The notes: a model not told the origin generated them from the letters alone. A DNA stretch of 64,000 bases from Bacteroidia bacterium (GCA_030430205.1 JAUIGE010000007.1:124001-188000); one strand, 5' to 3'; shown: positions 25,194 to 34,159, counted from the stretch's first letter. Translations and numbers: made by a program.

Positions 25194-25429
25194 CAGCCCC
25201 CTACTGCCCCCGCCAGACGGGATTTCCCTAATCCCGACCACCATTCCCCAACTTCTGACATTCTTCTTGAAATGGAAAAGCCATTTTGAGGTATAATTCT
25301 GTCATCCCTTCGGCAGGCTCAGGGCAGGTTCCTTCGGGATTCGGGGAGGTCGATTTGTTTAAGTTATAATCCATCAACATGCTCAAAACCCCGAAGAGGT
25401 GGTATGATTAACATCTGGCAATGCATAAA

Positions 25430-25801
25430 CTACTCATTTTGAGAGCATGTTCCTTCAACAAATGGTTTGCCATCTAAAATAATTGTACAAGAGTCTTTTA
25501 CTCTTATTTTTAACTTTATTTTTTCTTCAAAAGATGAAATGAAAGAACCTTCATTTGGCTGCACTGTTCTATATAGAACTGTGCGTTTTCCGCCTTTATA
25601 TAGCCCAGAATAAATTATCCGACACTCCCCAATAGGGCATCGTATGATGTAACTGAGGCTATCCGAATAAAAAAGGACTTCTTCTCCCCAAAAAAACTTT
25701 GAAAAATATTTCTGGTTTGAAACAGGCTTATAAGCTGTAGTGCATCCTTTGAGCATTGCTGTTACAGCAAATAGTATTATCAAAAATTGAATATATTTCA
25801 T
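25430..25801 (-). CDS. Small lipoprotein, unknown function
   Basis: This 123-residue protein has a lipoprotein signal (MKYIQFLIILFAVTAMLKGC, lipobox Cys20). The mature part is strand-rich with four further Cys (RCPIGECRIIY, DSCTIIL and GTCSQNE), possibly two disulfides. No family is recognised. It lies downstream of the GT39 gene on the same strand with a 21-base gap, so cotranscription is likely. Confidence 0.65.
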   Translation of the reverse strand: MKYIQFLIILFAVTAMLKGCTTAYKPVSNQKYFSKFFWGEEVLFYSDSLSYIIRCPIGECRIIYSGLYKGGKRTVLYRTVQPNEGSFISSFEEKIKLKIRVKDSCTIILDGKPFVEGTCSQNE

Positions 25802-25822
25802 AGTGAAATTTTATTTTCCCCT

Positions 25823-27259
25823 TCACCTCAATTCCCACATCCCACAGCCCCGCCATCCCCTCAAAAAGCTAGCCCTTTTCTCCATCTCCATACGCTCCCA
25901 AAAGGGAGCTTCACAACTGACATAATATCCAGCCCTCAGGCTGTCTACTTCCTGAACAGGAGCAATCCAGGGACCGCCGCGTTCTTTCCACGATTTTTGG
26001 TAAAAAAGGAGCTGATCCCAATGGTAGACATGCGAAACCGCTTTGACGACCCAAAGGCTGTCCTGGGCATTCAGAGAATGCACGACATCCTTCAGCAATT
26101 TCCCTTCAGCCTCATAGGCTTGAACGCGCTCAAAACTGCTGTTTTGCCGGATGATCTGGCTATAGGGAAAAGCGAAAAGGCATAGCCCCGCCAGGCCCAG
26201 CACAAGCCTCAGCCATGCTGCTTTTTTCCATACAAGCATGCGCTCATACAGCTCCAGCGCGCCTACAGCCGTAAGCATCGCCAAAGCCGGAAACAAAGGT
26301 GCATCATACCAGCTATGGTGTGTTCTGGAGGCAGAAAGGAGAAACAGCAGGCTTGCTACCAACAGCAAAGAAAAGAGGCTGTACTGCCTTCGTGCTGCAT
26401 TTTTTGACAAAATACCCAGCAAAGCCGCCAGGGGAAAAAAGTAGCACAAGGGAAAAAATTGGCGATGGGTCAATTGATCGAAATAAAAGCCCCAATCCTT
26501 GCTGACGGCCTGGCCGCCGCCTTCTTCCCGCAGAAAGCGGCCTCCCCATTCATTGTATTGAACGGCTTCGAGGTAGCCGGGCGTGAGGAAATCCCGATAC
26601 AGGTAAAAAGCCGCCAATAAACCGAGGGCAAGGCCCCCGAATATATACAGCTGATATTTCAGCAAAGCTGAACGACCCTCTCTGCTCAGCAAAGCAAAAA
26701 TGCCCAGGGCCGGCAGCGGCAAATAGGCCGCAATGCCTTTGGTGAGGCCTGCCAACAGCAGGCCGGCTGCAAACAGCCAGAGGTAGCGCCGCATCGGGCG
26801 CTGAAGCCAGGCATAAAATGCCAGGATATACAAGCTTTGCCAGCAAACGAGCAAAGCGTCGGCATCGCCCGTCCGGGCGATATGTATCCCCCAATAGCCC
26901 GGTATGGCCAACATGGCCATCACGACCAATACGGCAAGCCTTCCGCTTGCCAGAATCCGGCGGGCAAAGCCCGCCAGGAGCAGCAGCGTCATCAGCGCTG
27001 CAAGCGCTGAGGGAAGGCGCACAGCCAGTTCGACTGGCCCGAGCAGTCGCATCCAAAAGGATTGCGAAAGCGCAGTTAGCGGGGGTTTGCTGTTCCACAG
27101 ATCAGCCTCGCCCTGGTAGCTAGGCACCAGCAGGCTGCCGCTTTGCGCCATTTCCAGGGCGTTGATGGCAAAGCGGGACTCATCCCACTGGAGGATCGGC
27201 CAGCTGTCAAGCTTCCAGAAGGCAGCAAAGTAGATCAGAACCAGGAGGCCCAATCCCAA
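25823..27259 (-). CDS. Glycosyltransferase family 39 (ArnT/PMT-like) membrane protein
   Basis: This protein of about 478 residues has ten or more hydrophobic helices. The first periplasmic loop holds the GT39 acidic motif in WPILQWDESRFAINALEMAQ, followed by WNSKPPLT as in ArnT-like enzymes. These transfer a sugar from a polyprenyl-phosphate donor to lipid or protein at the outer face of the inner membrane. No ATG opens the frame before an in-frame stop at 27296-27298. A TTG at 27259 or a CTG at 27284-27286 are the candidate starts, the latter giving LKAKNTYRLLGLGLL. A lipoprotein gene follows. It is divergent from the PspC gene. Confidence 0.87.
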   Translation of the reverse strand: MGLGLLVLIYFAAFWKLDSWPILQWDESRFAINALEMAQSGSLLVPSYQGEADLWNSKPPLTALSQSFWMRLLGPVELAVRLPSALAALMTLLLLAGFARRILASGRLAVLVVMAMLAIPGYWGIHIARTGDADALLVCWQSLYILAFYAWLQRPMRRYLWLFAAGLLLAGLTKGIAAYLPLPALGIFALLSREGRSALLKYQLYIFGGLALGLLAAFYLYRDFLTPGYLEAVQYNEWGGRFLREEGGGQAVSKDWGFYFDQLTHRQFFPLCYFFPLAALLGILSKNAARRQYSLFSLLLVASLLFLLSASRTHHSWYDAPLFPALAMLTAVGALELYERMLVWKKAAWLRLVLGLAGLCLFAFPYSQIIRQNSSFERVQAYEAEGKLLKDVVHSLNAQDSLWVVKAVSHVYHWDQLLFYQKSWKERGGPWIAPVQEVDSLRAGYYVSCEAPFWERMEMEKRASFLRGWRGCGMWELR

Positions 27260-27373
27260 AAGGCGATATGTGTTTTTTGCTTTCAGACAGGCAAACTAGA
27301 AAAGTACAGGCAATGGGACAAACTTCCGTAAGTTTCCCCCTCATCTTTATACTTATGGGAAGAATGTGAGCTT

Positions 27374-27859
27374 ATGGATGACAAATTTTTGAAAAAATAC
27401 GAGCGGAAAGCCCGCATGCGTAAGCGGGGAGGTCCTCCTCCCTGGCTGGAGCGTCTGCGCGAAAAAGCGCAGTTTTTGTATGACAAAATAGAAGACCTCG
27501 TCACAGGCGAAACCCGCCTGCGCAAAAAAACCGGCAACCTGACAGGCGTCAGCGCCACCCTGGCAGAATATCTCGAACTGAAACCCGCACTGGTCCGCCT
27601 GGGATTTATTGTCGGGTCGGTTTTGTTTTGGCCCACCATCCTGATTTATGCTGCGCTGGCCTTTATCATTCCTTCTATCTCAGATTCAGATGCCGATCAT
27701 GCAGCTCTCGAAGGTGATTGGGGCTGGGAGGACGATGAAGACGAACCCTCTTACGTTGACCTGCAACTCTGTGAGCATTGCGATACAGCCCTCAAGCCAA
27801 ACGCAAAATTTTGCCACAGCTGCGGCAAAATTGTTGGAGCAGAAAGCTCCAAAAATTAA
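27374..27859 (+). CDS. PspC-domain protein with C-terminal zinc ribbon
   Basis: This 161-residue protein has a very basic start (KKYERKARMRKRGG). A PspC domain follows near residues 55-105 (NLTGVSATLAEYLELKPALV, then a membrane helix ending IYAALAFIIP). The tail after an acidic linker is a zinc ribbon, CEHCDTALKPNAKFCHSCG (two CxxC pairs). PspC proteins act in envelope stress responses. The next gene on the same strand, an M48-like protein, also ends in a zinc ribbon, which suggests a shared partner or joint regulation. The two are about 100 bases apart, separated by a pyrimidine repeat. Confidence 0.87.
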   Translation: MDDKFLKKYERKARMRKRGGPPPWLERLREKAQFLYDKIEDLVTGETRLRKKTGNLTGVSATLAEYLELKPALVRLGFIVGSVLFWPTILIYAALAFIIPSISDSDADHAALEGDWGWEDDEDEPSYVDLQLCEHCDTALKPNAKFCHSCGKIVGAESSKN

Positions 27860-27894
27860 CCCCCAGGATTCTCTTTTCTCTAATCTCCGTTCTC

Positions 27895-27950
27895 TGTTCT
27901 CTACTCTCTGTTCTCTACTCTCTGTTCTCTACTCTCTGTTCTCTACTCTT
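27895..27950. repeat. Four tandem 14-base pyrimidine repeats
   Basis: TGTTCTCTACTCTC is repeated four times with only the last base varying, inside a longer run of pyrimidines on the plus strand (27870-27960). It occupies the leader of the M48-like gene, whose ATG is at 27963. Confidence 0.9.
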
Positions 27951-27962
27951 TACTCTCCACCT

Positions 27963-28898
27963 ATGTCTCCTCTATCCGGTCTCAATCCATCCTCATACGA
28001 ACACCCCTTTGACAGGCAGGCGCTGGAGCGCCTCAATAAGCGCCCGGGCATCAACCTGATGACGCGCAAGGTCCTCGACAAGGGACTGGAGCGTTACCTT
28101 TGGATGAAACATACAGGCGACAACCTGCACATCACCCGGGAGATCATCCCGGAAGTATTTGACCTACTGGTCAAAGCCTGCGAGATTCTCGATATGGATC
28201 AGGTGCCGGAGCTTTATGTCTTTCTGGAGGACAAAATCAAGACTTTTGCCAGTGGCGACCAAAAGCAGCTGATTGCGCTGAGTAGCGGCGCTTTGGAGTT
28301 GCTGGATGAGCAGGAACTGCTCTTTATGATCGGCCGGGAACTCGGCCATATCAAAAGTGAGCATGTGCTCTACCGCATGATGGGCGATTCGCTGCAATCG
28401 CTGACCCAACTGGCCAGTGATATCAGCCTGGGCATCAGCAATTGGTTTTCCATGCCGCTTCAGGCAGCCCTGATACATTGGTATCGGATGTCGGAGTTCA
28501 CCGCAGATCGAGCGGGGCTGCTGGTGGTCCAGGACCCCGACCTGGTGGTGCGGACATTTATCAAGCTTGCCGGCCTGCCGGCCATGTATAAGGACCGTGT
28601 TACGGTCGGGCATTTTCGTAAACAGGCAAAGGAATTTGACAACTTCCAGGCCTCTGGTTTTGAGCAGTTTATCCGCTTTGCAGCGGCTTATGAAAACCAC
28701 CAGCCTTTCCTCTGCATCCGCGTCAACCAACTGGATGAATGGGTGGACTCGGGGCAATATGCCCAAATCCTTGCCGGTCCCAGAACAAGCTTGCCACGGA
28801 GATGCCCGCACTGTGGGCAGAAGGCAGATACTGGAGATCAATTTTGTGCTTTTTGTGGAAATGCCATGCAGCCCCCTATAGAGAATCCCGAAGGATAA
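27963..28898 (+). CDS. M48-like protein with altered zinc motif and C-terminal zinc ribbon
   Basis: This is a 311-residue protein. The frame is open far upstream, but residues there are translated repeat, so the ATG at 27963 (SPLSGLNPSSYEHPFDRQAL) is chosen. The M48 helix reads MIGRELGHIKSEHVLY: the first zinc His of HExxH is Arg, while Glu and the second His remain. The third ligand region is MSEFTADRAGLLV. A typical strand-turn (GDQKQLIALSSGALELL) precedes it. The C-terminus is a zinc ribbon, CPHCGQKADTGDQFCAFCG. M48 enzymes are zinc proteases; with Arg in the first ligand position, activity is doubtful. Its 3' end overlaps the convergent DUF4249 gene by 23 bases. Confidence 0.8.
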   Translation: MSPLSGLNPSSYEHPFDRQALERLNKRPGINLMTRKVLDKGLERYLWMKHTGDNLHITREIIPEVFDLLVKACEILDMDQVPELYVFLEDKIKTFASGDQKQLIALSSGALELLDEQELLFMIGRELGHIKSEHVLYRMMGDSLQSLTQLASDISLGISNWFSMPLQAALIHWYRMSEFTADRAGLLVVQDPDLVVRTFIKLAGLPAMYKDRVTVGHFRKQAKEFDNFQASGFEQFIRFAAAYENHQPFLCIRVNQLDEWVDSGQYAQILAGPRTSLPRRCPHCGQKADTGDQFCAFCGNAMQPPIENPEG

Positions 28899-29796
28899 AG
28901 AAGCTCCCCACGATCCCATAACCTCCCTTTACATTGGAGATTACTTCCTCTCCTTCTTTGGGGAAGACTAAATCAGGCTGGGAAAAGCTGGACTGATTGT
29001 GCCTGTCAAAGCCTACCCGATAGGCATAATAAATCGAATCACAAAAGTGATATTCCCAGGAAAGCCAGTCGTAAGCTGCCAGACGGGTATTTATCCTTTC
29101 CGTTTTGAAAAAAACCTGTGCCTTTTCATCTACCTCATTTATCCAAAAAATGGAAAAACCCGCATATACCTTGGGATCATTGAGCGAGGTGCTGAAGGTG
29201 AGCCTTTCTTGCCGCTCATCCAACATCAGGGTGGTATCAGAAAGGAACATTTCCCCTTTCAACTCTATATAGGAAGGCTGAGAAGCTTTTAACGAAAAAA
29301 AGAAGGAGGAATAGTAAAAGTTAAATTGATCCACGATCTGATCGCGTTCTATTTGCGGATTCAGTATTTCGGGGGCTTCCGGCAACTGTGTCTCTCCCCA
29401 TACAGGATCAAAATCGGGGTGTTTGGCTTCTATCCGGTAGGTTTTGCCTGCCTGAGGGACATAATCCAATTGATAATTGATTCGCTGGATAGGTATGGAG
29501 TCAAAACCCTGTGGATAAAGCCAAATAACGGTGTCCCAGGGCGTAAATATTCCGATTTCGATGCCTTCCTCAAATAAGCGGACATCCGCCCCTTCCACAT
29601 AAATGTCATTTACCTTAATGGTGTCCGTGACCCCTCTACTTTTGCTCAGATAGACCACCAGCCTATCTTCATTATTCAGCACACTATTCAACACCAGTTT
29701 GGGCTCATGTGGCGGCAAAGGTACATTAATCGGTATGGGTGGGCATCCCCACAGGGCCCAAAGCATCAGCAGACATATATACCTGATTTTTGACAT
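28876..29796 (-). CDS. DUF4249 protein (SusD-like partner of a TonB receptor)
   Basis: This 306-residue protein has a secretion signal (MSKIRYICLLMLWALWGC, likely lipoprotein). The mature N-terminus has the DUF4249 strand pattern (KLVLNSVLNNEDRLVVYLSK, then VEGADVRLFEEG), followed by a PQAGKTYRIEAKHP strand pair. DUF4249 proteins are surface beta proteins found next to TonB receptors in Bacteroidota. This gene starts one base after the stop of the TonB receptor at 29798, so they are cotranscribed. It probably covers or assists that receptor in substrate uptake. Confidence 0.82.
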   Translation of the reverse strand: MSKIRYICLLMLWALWGCPPIPINVPLPPHEPKLVLNSVLNNEDRLVVYLSKSRGVTDTIKVNDIYVEGADVRLFEEGIEIGIFTPWDTVIWLYPQGFDSIPIQRINYQLDYVPQAGKTYRIEAKHPDFDPVWGETQLPEAPEILNPQIERDQIVDQFNFYYSSFFFSLKASQPSYIELKGEMFLSDTTLMLDERQERLTFSTSLNDPKVYAGFSIFWINEVDEKAQVFFKTERINTRLAAYDWLSWEYHFCDSIYYAYRVGFDRHNQSSFSQPDLVFPKEGEEVISNVKGGYGIVGSFFILRDSL

Positions 29797-29797
29797 A

Positions 29798-32509
29798 TCA
29801 AAAGGAGAAATGGTAACTGATGGATGGCAGCATGCTAAATAAACTGAATTGTTTCAATTTGACCAGGGGTAAGAGCGGGCCTCCATTGTCAGAAATCAAT
29901 TCTGTTTCGAAAAAATAGTAATAGGGATTTTTCCTGTTATAGGCATTGTAGAGCCCCAGATGCCAACTTCGTTCGCCCCAGTTGGTTTGTTTTTTGAATT
30001 GGAAGCCGAGATCCAGTCGGTGATAATTGCGCATGCGATTTCCGTTTCTTTCGCCCGCGAAAACTCCCGCAAATCCTTCCAAAGAAAAGGGCGAAAACTC
30101 GCCTATATCCTGCATCCAGGACTGATGACGCCCCGTCGTCAGGGTATAGGCATTGCCGGTTCCATATACCCAATTGGCTGAAAAAGAGACTTTTTCAGAA
30201 AAATCATGCACAATCGCTGCAGAAATATCATGTCTGCGGTCATAGCGAAAAGGAAAGGGCCTACCGCCATTTATATGGTCAAATTGGCGATAGTTCCAGG
30301 ACAGGGTATAGCCTATCCAGCCGCTGGTTTTGCCGTGGATTTTGCGCAGCAGACATTCCAGGCCATAGGCTTCCCCTGTTCCATCTTTTTCTACAAAATC
30401 CTGCCACTGAATAGATTGGCTGTAAAAATTTTCTGAGGACGAATATGCAATCAGGTTTTGAAGCTTTTTGTAATAGCCCTCCACGCTCATGCTCCAGCCT
30501 TTGTCTGGTCTTTCCCACCAGGCACCCAGTGATAGTTGCTGGGCTGTTTGAGGCGGAATTTTTTCCGTAGCAGGCACCCACCTGTCCGAAGGCAAATCCA
30601 GACCAGGATTGGTAAGCAAGTGTACGTACTGTGCCATAGAGACAAAAGCTGCTTTGAACTGAAGGTTTTTGGCAGGTCTGTAAAAAGCGGAAATGCGAGG
30701 CTGGAGCGAAGGATAGCTCTTTTTCCCGACCACATAATACACCGCATGCAAGCCTGTATGTAAGCGAAATTTAGGACTGATTTTCCATTGATCCTCTACA
30801 TAAACATGGTTCTCCAGGCTGCGAATCAGGCTTGAATCTGAAACTGCCTGGGAGTTGATGAAACGGTCAAAATCCGAATAAAAATTAATCCGGCCATAGC
30901 CTGGTCGAAAACTGTGCGACAGGCTGCCCCCTCCAAATTTCACCTCATGCAAAGGATGAGGATAGAAGTCAAAATCCAGTTTCAGGCCTATATCCTGTAT
31001 GCCTGACTGGTACCTCCACTGGTAGTTGGCAAAACTTCTCCTGCCGGACAATTCCTCATGGTAGGTATAATTGTGGTTAAATTGAAGTTTGTATTCATAA
31101 TAGCCATAGGTGGCTGTCATGTTGCTAAACAGCCTGGGCGACCAGATATGGTTCCAACGGGCAGCCATGAGGTTGTTGCCCCATTGCACCAGAGAGGAGG
31201 TTTTCCGCTCCCAGAATTCTTTCAGGCCGGGCTGTACATTTTGGGTCTCCGATTTGAAGGAGGTAAAAGTTCTGTCATGACCGGAATAAAAGCTCACATA
31301 AAAGCGGTCATTGGGACTCAGCAAATAGTTTATCTTGGCATTCAGATCATAAAATGCATATCCCAGGCCCACAGATCTATCTGTGATTCTGCTCACGATG
31401 GGACTGAGAATCAGGTCCAGGTAGGACCTCCGGGCAGAAATGATAAAAGAGCTTTTCTCTTTTTTGAGGGGCCCTTCCAGGGAAAATTTCCCTGTCAGCA
31501 GCCCCAGGCTGCCAGCACCATGCCATTCCTTCATATTGCCCTCTTTCATGTGCACATCCAGCACAGAAGATAGACGGCCGCCGTAGCGGGAGGGAAATCC
31601 TCCTTTGATAAGTTTGACATCCGTGAGGGCATCCGGGTTAAAAATGGAGAAAAATCCACCCAGATGATTGACATAATACAGAGGCACACCGTCCAATAAA
31701 ACGAGGTTCTGGTCAGGGCCTCCCCCCCGGATGTACAGCCCGCTGCTCCCTTCGCGCCCCGCCTGTACTCCCGGCATCAATTGCAGGGTTTTCATCACAT
31801 CCACCTCTCCCAGCAAAGCTGGCAAAGCCTTCACTTCGCGGATAGAAACCCATACTTCAGAGGGATCATAATCCCCTTCCCAAATCCTGGCTTCATCAGC
31901 CAGTATTTCTACTTCCCCCAACTCATAGTCTGGGTTCAATTCCAATTGCAAAAAAGCATTTTTCTCCAGGGGAAAACTCTTCCTCAGATTCTTATAGGTA
32001 GCATAAGTGACCCATAAGCTGATGGAATCGCAGGGAAGTTTCAGGCTAAAAAAGCCATATTCATTAGTGAGTACACCGCGCCCGGAGCGCAGGTCCACTA
32101 CCCGTGCAGCGATCAATTTTTCGCCACTTTCTGCATCTTTCACAAAGCCGCTCAGGATCAGTTGCTTTCGCTTGCTGTCTTTAAATAGAATGACCCTGTT
32201 TCCTCTGAGCTGATAGCCCAGGCCATAGTGCTCAGACAGCTGATCCAGCACAAAATCAAGCGATTTATCACTCAGCTGAAGGCTGATTTTTTGGGTCAGG
32301 GGAATGCTTTCCGGATTGTAGGAAAAAACGACATCGCATTGTTCACGCAGTTGCTGAAGCACCTCCTGTAAGGCTTTTTCCTTACAGGAGATGCTGATGC
32401 TGCAGCTTTGTTGGGCAAAAGAAAAAGAAGGGGCGAGCAGCAAACACAAAAAAAACAGGTTTTTGTGCATAAAAGAAAAAACCCATTTTTTAGGTAAAAG
32501 GTGCTGCAT
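29798..32509 (-). CDS. STN-type TonB-dependent receptor (signal-transducing)
   Basis: This is a 903-residue protein. An in-frame ATG at 32470 (MHKNLFFLCLLLAPSFSFAQ) gives a standard signal peptide and is a plausible alternative start. Residues 35-110 are an STN domain (KEKALQEVLQQLREQCDVVF), which contacts the FecR anti-sigma factor. A carboxypeptidase-like domain (ILSGFVKDAESGEKLIAARV) and a TonB plug (LPALLGEVDVMKTLQLMPGV, then GREGSSGLYIRGGGPDQNLV) follow. The rest is barrel. It lies 13 bases after the FecR stop and 1 base before DUF4249. The set resembles the FecR-FecA order of surface-signalling systems. The substrate is unknown. Confidence 0.92.
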   Translation of the reverse strand: MQHLLPKKWVFSFMHKNLFFLCLLLAPSFSFAQQSCSISISCKEKALQEVLQQLREQCDVVFSYNPESIPLTQKISLQLSDKSLDFVLDQLSEHYGLGYQLRGNRVILFKDSKRKQLILSGFVKDAESGEKLIAARVVDLRSGRGVLTNEYGFFSLKLPCDSISLWVTYATYKNLRKSFPLEKNAFLQLELNPDYELGEVEILADEARIWEGDYDPSEVWVSIREVKALPALLGEVDVMKTLQLMPGVQAGREGSSGLYIRGGGPDQNLVLLDGVPLYYVNHLGGFFSIFNPDALTDVKLIKGGFPSRYGGRLSSVLDVHMKEGNMKEWHGAGSLGLLTGKFSLEGPLKKEKSSFIISARRSYLDLILSPIVSRITDRSVGLGYAFYDLNAKINYLLSPNDRFYVSFYSGHDRTFTSFKSETQNVQPGLKEFWERKTSSLVQWGNNLMAARWNHIWSPRLFSNMTATYGYYEYKLQFNHNYTYHEELSGRRSFANYQWRYQSGIQDIGLKLDFDFYPHPLHEVKFGGGSLSHSFRPGYGRINFYSDFDRFINSQAVSDSSLIRSLENHVYVEDQWKISPKFRLHTGLHAVYYVVGKKSYPSLQPRISAFYRPAKNLQFKAAFVSMAQYVHLLTNPGLDLPSDRWVPATEKIPPQTAQQLSLGAWWERPDKGWSMSVEGYYKKLQNLIAYSSSENFYSQSIQWQDFVEKDGTGEAYGLECLLRKIHGKTSGWIGYTLSWNYRQFDHINGGRPFPFRYDRRHDISAAIVHDFSEKVSFSANWVYGTGNAYTLTTGRHQSWMQDIGEFSPFSLEGFAGVFAGERNGNRMRNYHRLDLGFQFKKQTNWGERSWHLGLYNAYNRKNPYYYFFETELISDNGGPLLPLVKLKQFSLFSMLPSISYHFSF

Positions 32510-32522
32510 GCTATCTCATTTT

Positions 32523-33515
32523 TTATTTAACCAGATAGCCGTCATTTTTCTTTTCAAAATGAATTTGACCAGGGTTGGCAATTTCAATTTCTTCTAAAAT
32601 AAGAGCTAACGGTACATTCTTATATACGGAGTCGGAATGGAATTTCAATTTTGCCAGGTCAGGATTTTCCTGCTCAAAAGAGACGCTATAATAGCGGGAA
32701 AGGGCATCGAGCACCTGATCCAGGCTCTCCTGCTCAAACCGCAATGTTTTATCTCTCCACGCGAGATAATTGGGCTGAGGATCACTCTGCAACTGAGGTT
32801 GCGACGCCTCTGCGCCAATCACGGCCTGCTGTCCGGCTACCAAAATGCGGGCATTTGAAGAATCCGGCAACAGCTTTGGGCCTTTGAAAAAGAGGACTTT
32901 TCCACTTTTCACACTCAGCTCGATTTCGCCTGTGCCCGGATAAGCGCGCACATTGAAGCTGGTTCCCAGCACCTGCACGCGGGCATCGCCCGCTTCGATG
33001 ATGAAAGGACGTTTTTCGTCCCTGGCGACCTCAAAAAAGGCTTCGCCTTGCAGGCGTATTCGGCGCTCATTGTCCGCCATGTTGGGTGAATACTGTAGGT
33101 GGCTATGCTGATTGAGCCATAGCTGGCTGCCGTCATCCAGGCTCACTTCAAGCTGAAGACCCTGGGTCTGCAAAGATTTGAAGCCGACGGGGCTATCCCA
33201 TGGCTTCCAAAGTAGCAGGATGAGTGCAGCGGCAGCTACCGCTGTCAGGTATTGAAGAGGGCGTGTAAGGGAGCGTTTGCGCGCGGGCAGGCGCTCATTA
33301 AGGGCCGCCCAGGCCTTGTCGGTATTCGGCTGAAAAGCCGCAGGAGGGCGGTTTTTCTGTTGCCAAACAAGCTTTGCCTGTTCAAATTCCTGCCTATGCA
33401 GGGGATCCTCCTCAAGCCAAAGCTGTAGGCTGGCCTTCTCTGCCTCGGAAGCCTCCGAGGCGAGCACCTTAGCCATGAGGCTCCAGGGATCATTTTTGTG
33501 TAAATTTTGTTCCAT
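32523..33515 (-). CDS. FecR-family anti-sigma factor
   Basis: This 330-residue protein has an N-terminal cytoplasmic part with DUF4880-like helices (KASLQLWLEEDPLHRQEFEQ), one membrane helix (YLTAVAAAALILLLW), a FecR core (LSVKSGKVLFF; LQGEAFFEVARDE; VQVLGTSFNVRAYP) and a C-terminal DUF4974 domain (TLRFEQESLDQVLDALSRYY). FecR binds and inhibits an ECF sigma factor until the TonB receptor signals. No sigma gene is found upstream in this window, though the order sigma-FecR-receptor is usual, so the partner sigma must be elsewhere or lost. Confidence 0.93.
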   Translation of the reverse strand: MEQNLHKNDPWSLMAKVLASEASEAEKASLQLWLEEDPLHRQEFEQAKLVWQQKNRPPAAFQPNTDKAWAALNERLPARKRSLTRPLQYLTAVAAAALILLLWKPWDSPVGFKSLQTQGLQLEVSLDDGSQLWLNQHSHLQYSPNMADNERRIRLQGEAFFEVARDEKRPFIIEAGDARVQVLGTSFNVRAYPGTGEIELSVKSGKVLFFKGPKLLPDSSNARILVAGQQAVIGAEASQPQLQSDPQPNYLAWRDKTLRFEQESLDQVLDALSRYYSVSFEQENPDLAKLKFHSDSVYKNVPLALILEEIEIANPGQIHFEKKNDGYLVK

Positions 33516-33645
33516 TCTAAACCCGGTTTATTAGCAGACAACTTTCCAGGAGTTTACCCTTAGTTCATTTTTTGTTTTTCGAAAGCCCTAACCCAATTAG
33601 ATACGGTCCTACTCCCATCCCGCCATCCCGCCTCCCGCTTCCCCT

Positions 33646-34026
33646 TCACTCACAAACCAACCGCTTCGTATACTCCCAAACCCCCTCATCAATGGTGATT
33701 TTGCGAAAGCCATAAGGCTTTTCCTTATAGAGCCAGGTATTTTCCTTGCTTTTCCACACCCGATCGCCGGCTATGTTGCGGGCGTGGTAGTACAAAACCG
33801 CATTGGGTGTGGTGAGCACAAAACGGCTTTCGCCAGGTGGCACCCAATACCAGCCCTTGGTAACCCATTCTTCCTCCCCCCTTTTGTAATGAACCAACAC
33901 CAGGATGGTATCCTGACAGGCGTTTTCGAAGCTCACTTCCATTTCTCTGGGTTTCAGAGAATCTTGCTGAGCCAACATATCAGCGAAATAGCAAAAGCTG
34001 AGGAAAAGCAGAAAATAAACTCTCAT
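33646..34026 (-). CDS. Secreted DUF1036-like small protein
   Basis: Using the ATG at 34026 gives a 126-residue protein with a signal peptide (MRVYFLLFLSFCYFADMLAQ). An upstream ATG at 34152 would add 42 non-signal residues and is less likely. The mature part has the DUF1036 pattern: FENACQDTILVLVHYKR, then WVTKGWYWVPPGESRFVL and later an aromatic strand VWKSKENTWLYKEKPYGFRK. Family function is unknown; members are periplasmic or extracellular. It lies 130 bases upstream of FecR on the same strand. Confidence 0.65.
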   Translation of the reverse strand: MRVYFLLFLSFCYFADMLAQQDSLKPREMEVSFENACQDTILVLVHYKRGEEEWVTKGWYWVPPGESRFVLTTPNAVLYYHARNIAGDRVWKSKENTWLYKEKPYGFRKITIDEGVWEYTKRLVCE

Positions 34027-34159
34027 GAAATTCAATTTTGTGTAAAAAAACAGCCCGAATCGGGGTAAAAACGGAAGATTCAAGGCTTTCTTATACTTTA
34101 TTGAGGTAAAAAGCTTTGCCCTTTTTATCCTGAGATTGCTTTTCCGATGCAATAACTCC

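Noticed and set aside
27648-27962. Long upstream extension of the M48-like protein
   Set aside because: The added residues are the translated pyrimidine repeat and an out-of-frame reading of the PspC gene; the domain starts after the ATG at 27963.
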